This document shows, piece after piece, positions 1 through 7,439 of a stretch of 8,940 nt of DNA; position 1 is the first letter of the stretch; every line of letters starts with the position of its first letter. The notes beneath the pieces were generated by a model. It was not told the DNA's origin. It did not search any database and saw only the letters and a list, made by a program, of their open reading frames with translations. The stretch covers positions 1 to 8,940 of the forward strand of contig CATMOP010000065.1 of the NCBI GenBank assembly GCA_950072225.1, in the 5' to 3' direction. Position numbers and translations under genes: made by a program. This DNA is from an uncultured Nitrospina sp. (GTDB lineage: Bacteria; Nitrospinota; Nitrospinia; Nitrospinales; VA-1).

Positions 1-2696
1 CTTAAAAAGACTTCAAACTGACTATATTGATTTATATCAACAGTTCCATTAGCTACTGATGAACTTTCCATTTTTATTATTGGTTGAAGATATCTGGCTA
101 ACCTATTTAACCATATTTGACTATTAGTAGTGAATATATCTACGTTTATTAAACCTTCTTCACCGTTTCTCAATGCATTTACAGGAACTTTGGTCCAGTT
201 TTTCGGAATATATAGCATTCCCCGGCTGGTCACTTTGCTGGTCTTGATTTTGACTTCAACTTTGCCTTCGGGGGACTCTACCACAATATTATCACCGGTG
301 GAGATTCCCAGTCCCTTTGCGTCATCAGGATGCAACTCGGCAATGCATTCCGGCCCTATATCTACCAACGCCTTTGCATATTGGCTGTAACTTCCTATAT
401 GGAACATGTGGTTGTTGGTTTGTAGGGTGAAGGGGTAGCCCTCTGCAACTTTATTTTGTTCTACTGAAGTGCTATTCGTATGAAATCTGGGATTCGTATT
501 AGCCGAATTGGGTTTCCACTGCACGGATTTGTTTCCCGGGAAAACTCCCTTATAGTTTGGGATAACGTTTTCGATTTCCTGTTGTACACTAGCAATATCC
601 GTGTTTTGGAAAGGCTTGCCTAACGCGGTTGCCAATTCGATCAATATGTCAAAATCCGGTTTTGAGACTCCCTGTGGGAGCACCGCCGCCGCGACACGCT
701 GAACATGCCGGGACATATTGGTGTAGGTGCCGTCTTTTTCCGCGAAAGTTGAGGAGGGAAGAACCAGGTCTGCCATTCTCGCGGTATCGGTCATGAAAAC
801 ATCGGTGACGACCAGAAATGGCACAGTGCGCAACGCCTCTTTAACCAATTGCGGTTTGTAATAAGAATGGAGCGGGTCCTCCCCAGCAATGAAGAGAAAT
901 TTTAAAGTTCCATCAATGCATTTTTGAAACAAGTCGGTATCTCCAGAGGCCGAGGAATCTTTGACTGGCTGATAGCCCGGTAAAAATTCTTGAGTACAGC
1001 CCATATCATTTACTCCTTGGGAGTTACAATGCTCTCTGGGGGGATAAATGCTCACGCTACCTGTGCTGCCATACTGGACCAAGGTGCACAGATTGAGCAG
1101 GGCATTGAGGATCTCTTCGCCTTGATTAGTGTCAAGGATATCGTTTCCCACAATGACGAAGCGGTCTGCATCCCGTGCAAATCTTTCCGCCGCGCGAGTA
1201 AGAACGTCATCCGGCAGGCCGGTGGTTTGCTCCACCTCTTTTGCTGTATAGGGGGCTAAAGATTTTACCCATTCTTTATAGTTGGGGATGGCAGACTGGA
1301 CTTTTCCGGTATCGACCAATTTTTTGTCTATCATGATGCGTGACAACCGGGAAGCAACGGCCAAGTCGGAACCATGTTTATAAGTCATTCGCACATCAAT
1401 TTTAGCTCTGCTGTCAAATACCACCTTCCTCGGGTTGGCGATCAATAAGTCAGTATCGGAGAAGATCGTCCCAAATCGGATAGAGTTTCCGCCCACCGGG
1501 TACTCGGAGGGCAGGTCTGAGTTGAAAATCAGTACTACATCGGCTTCTTGCAATTTTGTAATGGGTTGAGAGGCAATACCGTTTTCAAAACAGTTCAGCA
1601 TGAACGAATTAACGTATGGGGCTCTTAAATTAGCGAGATTGGTAACATGATTGGAGCCCAGACCGCGGAACAGTTTTTGAAACAAAAAGCTTTCCTCATT
1701 GGTCAGCTTTTCCGAACCTATTCCGGCAAGGCTGTCGGGTCCGCTTTTGTTCGCCGTTGTTTGCATGCGGTCTGCAATGGTTTCCAGTGCTTCTTCCCAA
1801 GTTACTTCTTTATAGTTTCCACCTACATTCATAAGAGGGGATTCAATGCGCTGATCGTTATGAATGATACCGTGTCCCAAACGCCCTTTGGCGCAGAGAT
1901 TACCTTCATTGATGCCGATATCGTAACCCTCGTCTGCCTCAATGCGGATGACTTGCCCTTTTTTACTTTCCAGCTTGAAAGTACAGCCCCAGGAACAGTA
2001 GTTGCAGGTCGTGTAGGTATTAGTAAACAAGGCCGCCAAACCCCTTGCACCTGAGGTCATATCCATCAAGGCACCTGTTGGGCAAACGGTAATACATTGT
2101 CCGCAGAATTCGCAGTCGAGTGGCTCGTCATTGGCTGTGCCAATGCTTACGGCCATTCCGCGTTTATGAAAGTCCAAGGCTTGAACTCCCTGAATTTCAT
2201 CACAGGCGCGAACACACAACCCGCACATGATGCATCGATTTAGGTAAAACTCGATAATAGGATTGGTTTTAATGCTGGGTTCGTTACGCCTCTGGATCTC
2301 AAACCGCCCATCGAACAATTGCAACATATCCGTGTTGTCCTGCAAGGGGCAAACCCCTGATTTGTCACATATGGGGCAGTCCAGAGGATGCTCGACCAAT
2401 AGCATCTCAAGGCAAGCTTTATTGTAGCGATTGGTTTCTTCGGTCCCGGTACGGACTTCCATTCCATCGGCAACGGGTTGGGTACAGGAATAAACCAGTT
2501 CCTTTTTGCCATCAACCACTATTTCGACCATGCAGGTTCGGCAGGCCGCGAAAGGCACCAATTTTCTGTTATAGCAGAGGTTGGAAACCGGCACTTCATT
2601 TTTGTTGCAGGCCTCAAGGATAACGGTCCCCTCAGAAACAGAAATCTCTTTACCATTAATTTTTATATTGCAGGCTTTTTTGGTAACGGTGCTCAT
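1..2696 (-). CDS. nuoG: NADH-quinone oxidoreductase subunit G (NuoG-like), 3' end outside window
   Basis: Reading the minus strand from the ATG at 2696 gives 898 codons with no stop before the left edge, so the gene is 3'-partial. Iron-sulfur ligands appear in family order: a [2Fe-2S] set C41, C52, C55, C71; a His-Cys3 [4Fe-4S] set H103, C107, C110, C116; two CxxCxxCxxxC ferredoxin clusters at C155-C165 and C195-C205; and a further [4Fe-4S] set C231, C234, C238, C268 opening a molybdopterin-oxidoreductase-type domain. That domain includes the ADLVLPSSTFAEKDGT-type motif near residues 642-657 and a C-terminal beta-barrel domain at about 755-855. In complex I, NuoG relays electrons from the FMN subunit toward quinone on the cytoplasmic arm. 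NAD-dependent formate dehydrogenase alpha subunits share this layout, but the catalytic Cys/Sec-His expected there is replaced by NLANLRAP at residues 353-360, so NuoG is preferred. A good Shine-Dalgarno lies in the end of nuoE. The last 180 bases are unusually AT-rich (see findings). Confidence 0.9.
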   Translation of the reverse strand, partial: MSTVTKKACNIKINGKEISVSEGTVILEACNKNEVPVSNLCYNRKLVPFAACRTCMVEIVVDGKKELVYSCTQPVADGMEVRTGTEETNRYNKACLEMLLVEHPLDCPICDKSGVCPLQDNTDMLQLFDGRFEIQRRNEPSIKTNPIIEFYLNRCIMCGLCVRACDEIQGVQALDFHKRGMAVSIGTANDEPLDCEFCGQCITVCPTGALMDMTSGARGLAALFTNTYTTCNYCSWGCTFKLESKKGQVIRIEADEGYDIGINEGNLCAKGRLGHGIIHNDQRIESPLMNVGGNYKEVTWEEALETIADRMQTTANKSGPDSLAGIGSEKLTNEESFLFQKLFRGLGSNHVTNLANLRAPYVNSFMLNCFENGIASQPITKLQEADVVLIFNSDLPSEYPVGGNSIRFGTIFSDTDLLIANPRKVVFDSRAKIDVRMTYKHGSDLAVASRLSRIMIDKKLVDTGKVQSAIPNYKEWVKSLAPYTAKEVEQTTGLPDDVLTRAAERFARDADRFVIVGNDILDTNQGEEILNALLNLCTLVQYGSTGSVSIYPPREHCNSQGVNDMGCTQEFLPGYQPVKDSSASGDTDLFQKCIDGTLKFLFIAGEDPLHSYYKPQLVKEALRTVPFLVVTDVFMTDTARMADLVLPSSTFAEKDGTYTNMSRHVQRVAAAVLPQGVSKPDFDILIELATALGKPFQNTDIASVQQEIENVIPNYKGVFPGNKSVQWKPNSANTNPRFHTNSTSVEQNKVAEGYPFTLQTNNHMFHIGSYSQYAKALVDIGPECIAELHPDDAKGLGISTGDNIVVESPEGKVEVKIKTSKVTSRGMLYIPKNWTKVPVNALRNGEEGLINVDIFTTNSQIWLNRLARYLQPIIKMESSSVANGTVDINQYSQFEVFL

Positions 2697-3244
2697 TAAG
2701 CTGTAGCCTCCTCAGTTGTCAGCGCTTCGGCATCGTCTAATGTGTATTCGCCCAGGATATCCAGTGTTTTCTCAGGGTCTATGTTTCCGTATGTGTCATC
2801 GCCAATGATGGCCATTGGGGCGGCCCCGCAGTTGCCCAGGCAAGAAGCGGTCTGCAAAGTGAATAGTTTTGTGGGATCTGTTTCGCCAGGACGCATATGA
2901 TAACGTTCATGCATCTTGTCACCGATTATGGGTGCCCCCTTTACAAAACAGGCAGTACCATAACAGAGCTTAATAATGTATTTTCCCGGTTCGGTAGTGA
3001 GCAGCACGGGATAAAATGAGATCACCCCATATATTTCCGCCCGGGTGATATTGAGAAACTCCGACAGCAACTCCATAGCGGGTGGGGGCAGATACCTGTA
3101 AGCATTCTGGATTTTCTGCAAAGTGGGAATGAGGAGACTGCGCGAATTATTCGGAAGATTTTTGATTATTTCTTCAGTTGGCGCAAGATCTACCTCTTCT
3201 TCTTCAGTGTCTTGGTCCCCGATTGGGATCTCGTTGGTTTCCAT
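2696..3244 (-). CDS. nuoE: NADH-quinone oxidoreductase subunit E (NuoE, 24 kDa type)
   Basis: This 182-residue protein is a thioredoxin-like [2Fe-2S] protein of the NuoE/HoxE/FdsG family. The four cluster ligands are visible as C94-x4-C99 (CYGTAC) and C135-x3-C139 (CLGNC), at typical spacing. Helical family motifs precede them, around AYRYLPPPAM (48-57) and EIYGVISFYP (70-79). The first 20 or so residues form an acidic extension rich in Asp and Glu. In complex I the protein binds the FMN subunit NuoF and carries cluster N1a. The ATG at 3244 is preceded by AAAGG with an 8-nt gap. Its TAA stop shares an A with the nuoG start (TAATG), so the two genes are likely translationally coupled. NuoF, the direct structural partner, is not encoded between them. 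An FdsG-like role is less likely given that the downstream gene lacks formate dehydrogenase active-site residues. Confidence 0.92.
   Translation of the reverse strand: METNEIPIGDQDTEEEEVDLAPTEEIIKNLPNNSRSLLIPTLQKIQNAYRYLPPPAMELLSEFLNITRAEIYGVISFYPVLLTTEPGKYIIKLCYGTACFVKGAPIIGDKMHERYHMRPGETDPTKLFTLQTASCLGNCGAAPMAIIGDDTYGNIDPEKTLDILGEYTLDDAEALTTEEATA
2707..2712 (-). promoter_or_regulatory. Ribosome binding site of nuoG
   Basis: AGGAGG lies on the minus strand inside the last codons of nuoE, 10 nt before the nuoG ATG. It supports the ATG at 2696 as the start and fits coupled translation of nuoE and nuoG. Confidence 0.7.
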
Positions 3245-3324
3245 AGGATAAACCTTTACTGAATTAATAAAATCAGCATGTTATTGTTTATCAATTTACC
3301 AAGAAAATGGCGGGGTTCAGGAAA

Positions 3325-3349
3325 AAAATATAAGAGCCTATTATATTTT
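3325..3349 (-). promoter_or_regulatory. A/T-only hairpin with U-tract in the nuoE leader (possible attenuator or operator)
   Basis: A perfect 9-bp inverted repeat, AAAATATAA / TTATATTTT, is separated by 7 nt. On the minus strand the right arm runs into three further T residues (3322-3324), giving seven consecutive T. This is the layout of an intrinsic terminator, though with a stem of only A/T pairs and so low stability. It lies about 35-60 nt downstream of the predicted transcription start and about 80 nt before the nuoE ATG. It could equally be a protein-binding palindrome or chance. Confidence 0.35.
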
Positions 3350-3390
3350 CATAGTCACACCTTTTAGCCTGAATCCAGCTTGGAGGCCGA

Positions 3391-3420
3391 AGTATATAAG
3401 CTCAACCGATTTACTGTCAA
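3391..3420 (-). promoter_or_regulatory. Sigma70-type promoter for nuoE-nuoG
   Basis: On the minus strand there is a perfect -35 TTGACA (3415-3420) and, after an 18-nt spacer, a -10 TATACT (3391-3396, five of six consensus bases). An alternative -10 TATATA has a 16-nt spacer. Transcription would start near 3384, giving a leader of about 140 nt. Position and direction fit nuoE-nuoG being an independent unit. Confidence 0.6.
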
Positions 3421-3531
3421 CTTATTTATTAATAAAGGCTTTGATCAGTTAAAACCTTTAGTTTTAGGGCTCTAGACAGGAGTGCTTTAAGGGGATAAAA
3501 TGGCCGGGGAGTTCGATAGCGCATGGCGATC

Positions 3532-3576
3532 AAAAAAAGGGGGGGTCACCGCCTGGGCGATATCAGAGCCAGCGGC
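3532..3576 (-). terminator. Probable terminator after the TPR gene
   Basis: On the minus strand, about 20 nt after the TPR stop, CCGCTGG (3569-3575) can pair with CCAGGCGG (3549-3556) with one bulged G, forming a GC-rich stem. After a C-rich linker comes a run of seven T (3532-3538). The linker makes this an imperfect intrinsic terminator, but its place between two transcription units supports it. Confidence 0.4.
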
Positions 3577-3596
3577 AGGTTAGATAAACATAAAAA

Positions 3597-5876
3597 TCAG
3601 GGGATCAGAAGGATATCGATTTCTTTGGGAAACTCCTCATATTTAACGGAAACGGTTTCTTTTTCCAGTTCTTTCTGGACCAAAGCCAGTTTTTCATAAG
3701 CCCCTGAATGGTTTGGGTCCATTTGAAGAACCAACCGGTATTGACCCAGGGCTTCCTGATACTGATTGAGTTTGCCATAAACAAGGCCCAGGCTGTAATG
3801 GGCATCAGTATCTTCCGGGTTCAGGGATAAGGTATGTTTCAGCGGTGGTATGGCTTCTATGAAACGGTTTTCATCCATCAAAGACCATCCCAGGTTGAAC
3901 AAGGCTTTCTGGTGATCCGGGTTCAATGTCAGGATTTTTTTATACTGGTCTATGGCTTCCGGATGACGGCCAAGAATTTCGTAAATCATTCCGAGGTTAT
4001 AATAGCCGGTCTGAAATTTCGGATTGGACCGAACTGTTTCCCGGAACATTTTTATTGCCATTTCATAATCCTGCTGAAAAGTATAAATGGTTCCTAGTTG
4101 ATTATAGGCATCGGTAAAGCTAGGTTCAATTCGGGTGGCCTGATTGTAGGAAAGGATGGCTTCTGGATACATTCCCAGTTTCTGGTAGATCTTACCCAAG
4201 TGGTTGAAGGTAAGCGAAGATCCCGGCTCGATCTGGACCGCTTTTTGTAAAGAAGCGATGGCATCTGTCATACGGTCCAACCGGATCAAGGTAATCCCGA
4301 GATAAAATTGCGCTTCAAATGAATTCGGCTCGTGCTTGACGGCTTTTTCTAAATGGGGTAGTGCTTTTTGAAACTGGTTCAATTCGACCAGGCTTTTGCC
4401 AAACAAAAACCCTACTGCATTATTGTCGGGAGCTATCTTAAGGAGCTTGTTGAGATTTTCCACAGCTTCTTGGTAATTCCCTAGTATTGAGTTGAATTTC
4501 CCCAGTTGAAGAATTGTGTCAAAGTGGTTGGGGTTCAACTCCCGAGCTTTTTGCAGAGACCCGAGTCCTTCTTCAAAGCGTCCCAGTTCCCCGTAGGTGA
4601 CTCCCAACTCGTAATATATTTCTGCCAGGTTGGGGTTGATTTGCAAAGCTTCCTCAAATTCTGCCAGGGCTATTTCTGGGCGGTCCAGTTTTGCATAATT
4701 CCATCCCAGGCGAGCGTGTCCTTTTACATAATCGGGGTCGATGGCCAGGACTTCTTGAAAGGCCGTTACAGCTTCCTGATAGCGGCTGAAGAATTCATAG
4801 ATTTCTCCCATACGGAAATAGGCGTCCAGGTTTTCCGGATCCAGAAATATAACCTGTTCATATTGTTCTAAAGCGTTGTCGGGTTCCCCGAGTTCCTGAT
4901 ACAACCACCCCATGTTGTAATGGGCTTCGGGGAACTCCTTATTCAAACGCGTGGCTTCCTGAAAGCTCTTAATAGCATCGTGGTCTCTGCCAAGCCGGGA
5001 GTAGGCCACCCCCAGTTTGAAATGGGCGACCGGACTTCTAAAATCAATTCGCGCAAAATCAAGGTAAGAGGATAATGCCTTTTCATGTTCGCCCAGGTTC
5101 TGGTAGGCGGCTCCCAAGTGTTCGTATGAGTCTGCATAGCCGGGATTGATGGTGATAGCATTTTTTAATGGCTCAATAGCCTCTTCATTACGGTTGGAAT
5201 TTATATAGGCACGGCCTATACCAATATAGGCTTCAAAATAATTTGGGCTCAGTTTCAGGGTATCCTCAAAAGCCTGCACGGCTTCATTAAATTTATTTTG
5301 TTCTAAGAAGCTTTGGCCCATTTCGAAATAGGCATCAGGGTAAATAGGGTCAATTTCCAGCGTCCGTTTGAAATGCTTGATGGCTTTAGAATGTTCGCCC
5401 AGGGCGACAAAAACTCGCCCCAAAGTAAAGTGGCTAGCGACCATTCTGGGTTTCGCTTTAAGGGCAGTCTGGAGGGGAAGTAGGGCCTTATCATATTCTT
5501 CAAGCTGGGCATAAGTCCAACCCAAACCGAATTGGGCTTCACCATAGTTTGGTCCCAGGCGGGTAGCTTCTTTGAATGCCTCAACGGCTTCATCGTACCT
5601 TGCTAAAGCTCCAAAACTGGAACCTAGTCCACTATGAGCCGCCGCGAACAGAGGTTCCAGCTCTATAGTTTTTTGGTATTCTGCAATGGCTTTATCATAG
5701 AGGCCCATTGTGTAGTAGGCCTGACCCAGGCCGAAATGGGGGGCGTAATCTTTAGGGTCGGCTTCTGCCGCTTTTTTCAATGTTTCAATGGCATCATCTT
5801 TTGCCAGGGCAGGGTTTGTTAACGCCAATGCCCAGAAGCTCAATACCAATAAAAACGTCGTAGCTCTTTTTAACAT
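3597..5876 (-). CDS. Exported tetratricopeptide-repeat protein with 20 perfect-register TPRs
   Basis: This is a 759-residue protein. Residues 1-25 form a Sec signal peptide: MLKR, a hydrophobic core, then an AxA cleavage site at A23-L24-A25. From P41 to residue 720 the chain is exactly twenty consecutive 34-residue TPRs with no insertion. Each shows the usual pattern of an LG pair near position 10, Y or F near 14, A near 23 and Pro at 1; repeats 8 and 9 lack the Pro. A degenerate twenty-first repeat and a short tail ending ILLIP follow. There is no transmembrane segment after the signal peptide, no enzymatic domain and no cysteine. TPR solenoids are protein-binding scaffolds, so this is probably a periplasmic or secreted scaffold; its partner is unknown. 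The ATG lies 12 nt after the amt stop with a GAGAG ribosome binding site, so it is almost certainly cotranscribed with amt. An O-GlcNAc transferase or glycosyltransferase is excluded because no catalytic domain is present. Confidence 0.9.
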   Translation of the reverse strand: MLKRATTFLLVLSFWALALTNPALAKDDAIETLKKAAEADPKDYAPHFGLGQAYYTMGLYDKAIAEYQKTIELEPLFAAAHSGLGSSFGALARYDEAVEAFKEATRLGPNYGEAQFGLGWTYAQLEEYDKALLPLQTALKAKPRMVASHFTLGRVFVALGEHSKAIKHFKRTLEIDPIYPDAYFEMGQSFLEQNKFNEAVQAFEDTLKLSPNYFEAYIGIGRAYINSNRNEEAIEPLKNAITINPGYADSYEHLGAAYQNLGEHEKALSSYLDFARIDFRSPVAHFKLGVAYSRLGRDHDAIKSFQEATRLNKEFPEAHYNMGWLYQELGEPDNALEQYEQVIFLDPENLDAYFRMGEIYEFFSRYQEAVTAFQEVLAIDPDYVKGHARLGWNYAKLDRPEIALAEFEEALQINPNLAEIYYELGVTYGELGRFEEGLGSLQKARELNPNHFDTILQLGKFNSILGNYQEAVENLNKLLKIAPDNNAVGFLFGKSLVELNQFQKALPHLEKAVKHEPNSFEAQFYLGITLIRLDRMTDAIASLQKAVQIEPGSSLTFNHLGKIYQKLGMYPEAILSYNQATRIEPSFTDAYNQLGTIYTFQQDYEMAIKMFRETVRSNPKFQTGYYNLGMIYEILGRHPEAIDQYKKILTLNPDHQKALFNLGWSLMDENRFIEAIPPLKHTLSLNPEDTDAHYSLGLVYGKLNQYQEALGQYRLVLQMDPNHSGAYEKLALVQKELEKETVSVKYEEFPKEIDILLIP
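3717..5756 (-). repeat. Array of twenty 102-bp TPR-coding units
   Basis: The DNA encoding TPRs 1-20 is 2040 bp, exactly 20 x 102 bp. The units have diverged at the nucleotide level and are recognised through the translated 34-residue period, so this is an old protein-repeat array, not a recent DNA tandem repeat. Confidence 0.85.
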
Positions 5877-5888
5877 ATTAGTCTCTCA

Positions 5889-7121
5889 TCAAAACCTGGT
5901 GGTAGCATCTTCTGGATTAGACTCGATATTATGGATAGCAAGGTCCGATCCTCTTTGTTCATCCTCTTTACTGAGACGAATCCCGACCGTTTTATCCAAT
6001 ATTTTATAGACGGCAAAACCAAATGCCAAAGCTATTCCTATGGCAAAGAGAGTCCCGATCAGTTGCGCGAGAAAGCTGACCTCACCCAGGCCGCCCAATG
6101 CCTTCTGACCAAAGATTCCACAGGCAATTCCTCCCCATGACCCGGCGATTCCATGCAGGGGCCAAACTCCCAGGACATCATCAATCTTCAATTTCTCCTG
6201 TTCCCAGGTGAAACCTTTAACAAAAATAACTCCGGCTACTAGCCCAATCGCCAGAGCCCCAATTGGGTGAACCTGGTCAGAACCTGCGCAAATGGCGACA
6301 AGGCCCGCCAGGGCTCCATTGTGTATGAACCCTGGATCATTTTTTGAAATTACCAAGGCCGAGAGAATCCCTCCCGCCATGGCAAAAAGCGAGTTCATGG
6401 CCACTAAACCCGATATTCCATCCATGGTGGCACCAGACATGACATTAAAACCAAACCAGCCTATACAAAGCATCCAGCTTCCCAATGCCATAAAAGGTAC
6501 ATTGCTTATAGGGATAGGTCGGCTGCGGCCTTCGGAGTCCCATCTTCCAAATCGGGGCCCGAGTACGATTACTGCTGCCAAAGCTATCCATCCTCCCATG
6601 GAGTGGACGACCACAGAGCCGGCATAATCATGAAAAGGCACTCCGCCTGTTAAATTGGCCAGCCAAGAGCCTTCCTGACCCAGAAACGTGATTTGTCCCC
6701 AGACCATTCCCTCAAATAAAGGGTACGCGAAAGCGACAAAAATACCTCCTGCGAAAGCCTGGGTCCAGAACTTGGCACGCTCGGCAATGCCACCGGAAAT
6801 AATGGCAGGGACAGCGGCAGCAAATGTTAACAAGAAGAAAAAATGGACCAGTTCATAGCCCTGGTTTTTTGCCAGCAATACTTCCGCAGGCTGAAACATA
6901 TGAATACCGTAAGCAACTGCATAGCCAATAAAGAAATAGATTACGGTCGAAATGGCAAAATCTACCAGAATCTTTACCAGGGCATTCACCTGGTTTTTTT
7001 TCCGGACAGTTCCCACCTCAAGAAATGCGAATCCTCCGTGCATGGCAAATACCATCACCGCGCCAAGCATCAAAAACAGGACATCCCCACTGCTTCCAAG
7101 CGAACTCAATTCGTTTTCCAT
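5889..7121 (-). CDS. amt: Ammonium transporter (Amt family)
   Basis: This 410-residue inner-membrane channel of the Amt/Mep/Rh family has about eleven hydrophobic segments and moves ammonium/ammonia into the cell. The conserved pore residues are present. The first twin histidine is H173 in DYAGSVVVH, with the structural Asp at D165. The second is H323 in PLHGIAG, exactly 150 residues later, as between H168 and H318 of E. coli AmtB. WFGFN and the following Ser (F225, S229) match the F215/S219 positions. The AER motif at 113-115 and the C-terminal cytosolic tail SKEDEQRGSDLAIH are also family hallmarks. The tail is the part that normally contacts P-II (GlnK) proteins. The ATG at 7121 is supported by a strong Shine-Dalgarno. 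The next gene downstream, only 12 nt away, is the exported TPR protein and not glnK. Length and motifs indicate an intact transporter; whether it serves uptake or sensing cannot be told. Confidence 0.96.
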   Translation of the reverse strand: MENELSSLGSSGDVLFLMLGAVMVFAMHGGFAFLEVGTVRKKNQVNALVKILVDFAISTVIYFFIGYAVAYGIHMFQPAEVLLAKNQGYELVHFFFLLTFAAAVPAIISGGIAERAKFWTQAFAGGIFVAFAYPLFEGMVWGQITFLGQEGSWLANLTGGVPFHDYAGSVVVHSMGGWIALAAVIVLGPRFGRWDSEGRSRPIPISNVPFMALGSWMLCIGWFGFNVMSGATMDGISGLVAMNSLFAMAGGILSALVISKNDPGFIHNGALAGLVAICAGSDQVHPIGALAIGLVAGVIFVKGFTWEQEKLKIDDVLGVWPLHGIAGSWGGIACGIFGQKALGGLGEVSFLAQLIGTLFAIGIALAFGFAVYKILDKTVGIRLSKEDEQRGSDLAIHNIESNPEDATTRF

Positions 7122-7128
7122 TGTTTTT

Positions 7129-7137
7129 CCCCTCCTC
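7129..7137 (-). promoter_or_regulatory. Strong ribosome binding site of amt
   Basis: GAGGAGGGG on the minus strand contains a full AGGAGG core (7131-7136) 9 nt before the ATG at 7121. It fixes the amt start and suggests efficient translation. Confidence 0.8.
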
Positions 7138-7208
7138 AGGATTTATGAACATGATCGCCCATCATTGAATCCTTTTAAGGGGCTGAACCCGGATCGACAG
7201 CTGAATTA

Positions 7209-7240
7209 CCATTATTACTAATGGCTTATCGACTTGTCCG
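7209..7240 (-). promoter_or_regulatory. Candidate amt promoter with overlapping palindrome
   Basis: On the minus strand, CGGACA (7235-7240, four of six -35 bases) is followed after 18 nt by AATAAT (7211-7216, five of six -10 bases). A perfect inverted repeat CCATTA-4-TAATGG (7209-7224) covers the -10 element and could be an operator. The promoter match is modest in AT-rich DNA. Confidence 0.3.
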
Positions 7241-7382
7241 CCTTGGAACAAAAGGAAAAACTTCAAATTTGAGAGCAATCTGATGAACTATAAACATTCG
7301 TTGCGCCAAAATAAACAGAATTAAATCTTAAGACTTCTGACTTTCAGGAAAAATAACGGGTTGAGTGGTGGAAGTGAAAGAA

Positions 7383-7406
7383 TAACTAATAAAAAACAAT
7401 TAGTTA
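7383..7406 (-). terminator. A/T-rich hairpin after the lipoprotein gene (possible terminator)
   Basis: An 8-bp perfect inverted repeat TAACTAAT / ATTAGTTA with an 8-nt loop lies 33 nt after the lipoprotein stop. On the minus strand the loop, not the 3' flank, carries the T-run, and the stem has few G/C pairs. Its function as a terminator is uncertain. Confidence 0.3.
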
Positions 7407-7439
7407 AATGATTATGGATGGTTTTGGATGCACATTGAG

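Larger units (their letters stand above)
3245..3596. other. Intergenic region between the TPR gene and nuoE
   Basis: This 352-nt stretch contains no convincing gene on either strand. Read on the minus strand it holds, in order, a probable terminator after the TPR gene, about 110 nt with nothing recognised, a sigma70-type promoter, and a leader of roughly 140 nt with an A/T-only hairpin before nuoE. It separates the amt-TPR transcription unit from the nuo unit. Confidence 0.7.
7122..7439. other. Intergenic leader region upstream of amt
   Basis: This 318-nt stretch has no convincing gene on either strand. It holds an A/T-rich hairpin just after the lipoprotein stop, a 10-bp palindrome TCAAATTTGA at 7263-7272, a weak sigma70-like promoter overlapped by a 16-bp palindrome, and the amt ribosome binding site. 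I searched for a sigma54 promoter (GG and GC ten bases apart), often found before nitrogen genes, and found no good match. Confidence 0.6.

Noticed and set aside
1647..2054. Plus-strand 135-residue frame and other plus-strand frames within nuoG
   Set aside because: They lie wholly inside the well-supported nuoG reading frame and encode no recognisable motif; they are shadow frames.
1..2696. NAD-dependent formate dehydrogenase alpha subunit (FdsA/FdhA type)
   Set aside because: The iron-sulfur layout is shared, but the site that carries Cys/Sec followed by His in formate dehydrogenases reads NLANLRAP here, so the catalytic ligands are missing and NuoG fits better.
3834..5822. Several plus- and minus-strand frames within the TPR gene
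   Set aside because: They arise from the 102-bp periodicity of the TPR array read out of frame and have no independent support.
3597..5876. O-GlcNAc transferase-like or PEP-CTERM-system TPR protein
   Set aside because: No glycosyltransferase or other catalytic domain follows the TPR array, and no sorting signal or related genes are visible.
7122..7439. Sigma54 promoter upstream of amt
   Set aside because: The nearest candidate, TTGGCGCAACGAATGTTTA on the minus strand, has GT where the -12 GC should be; no site has both the GG and GC elements at the required spacing.
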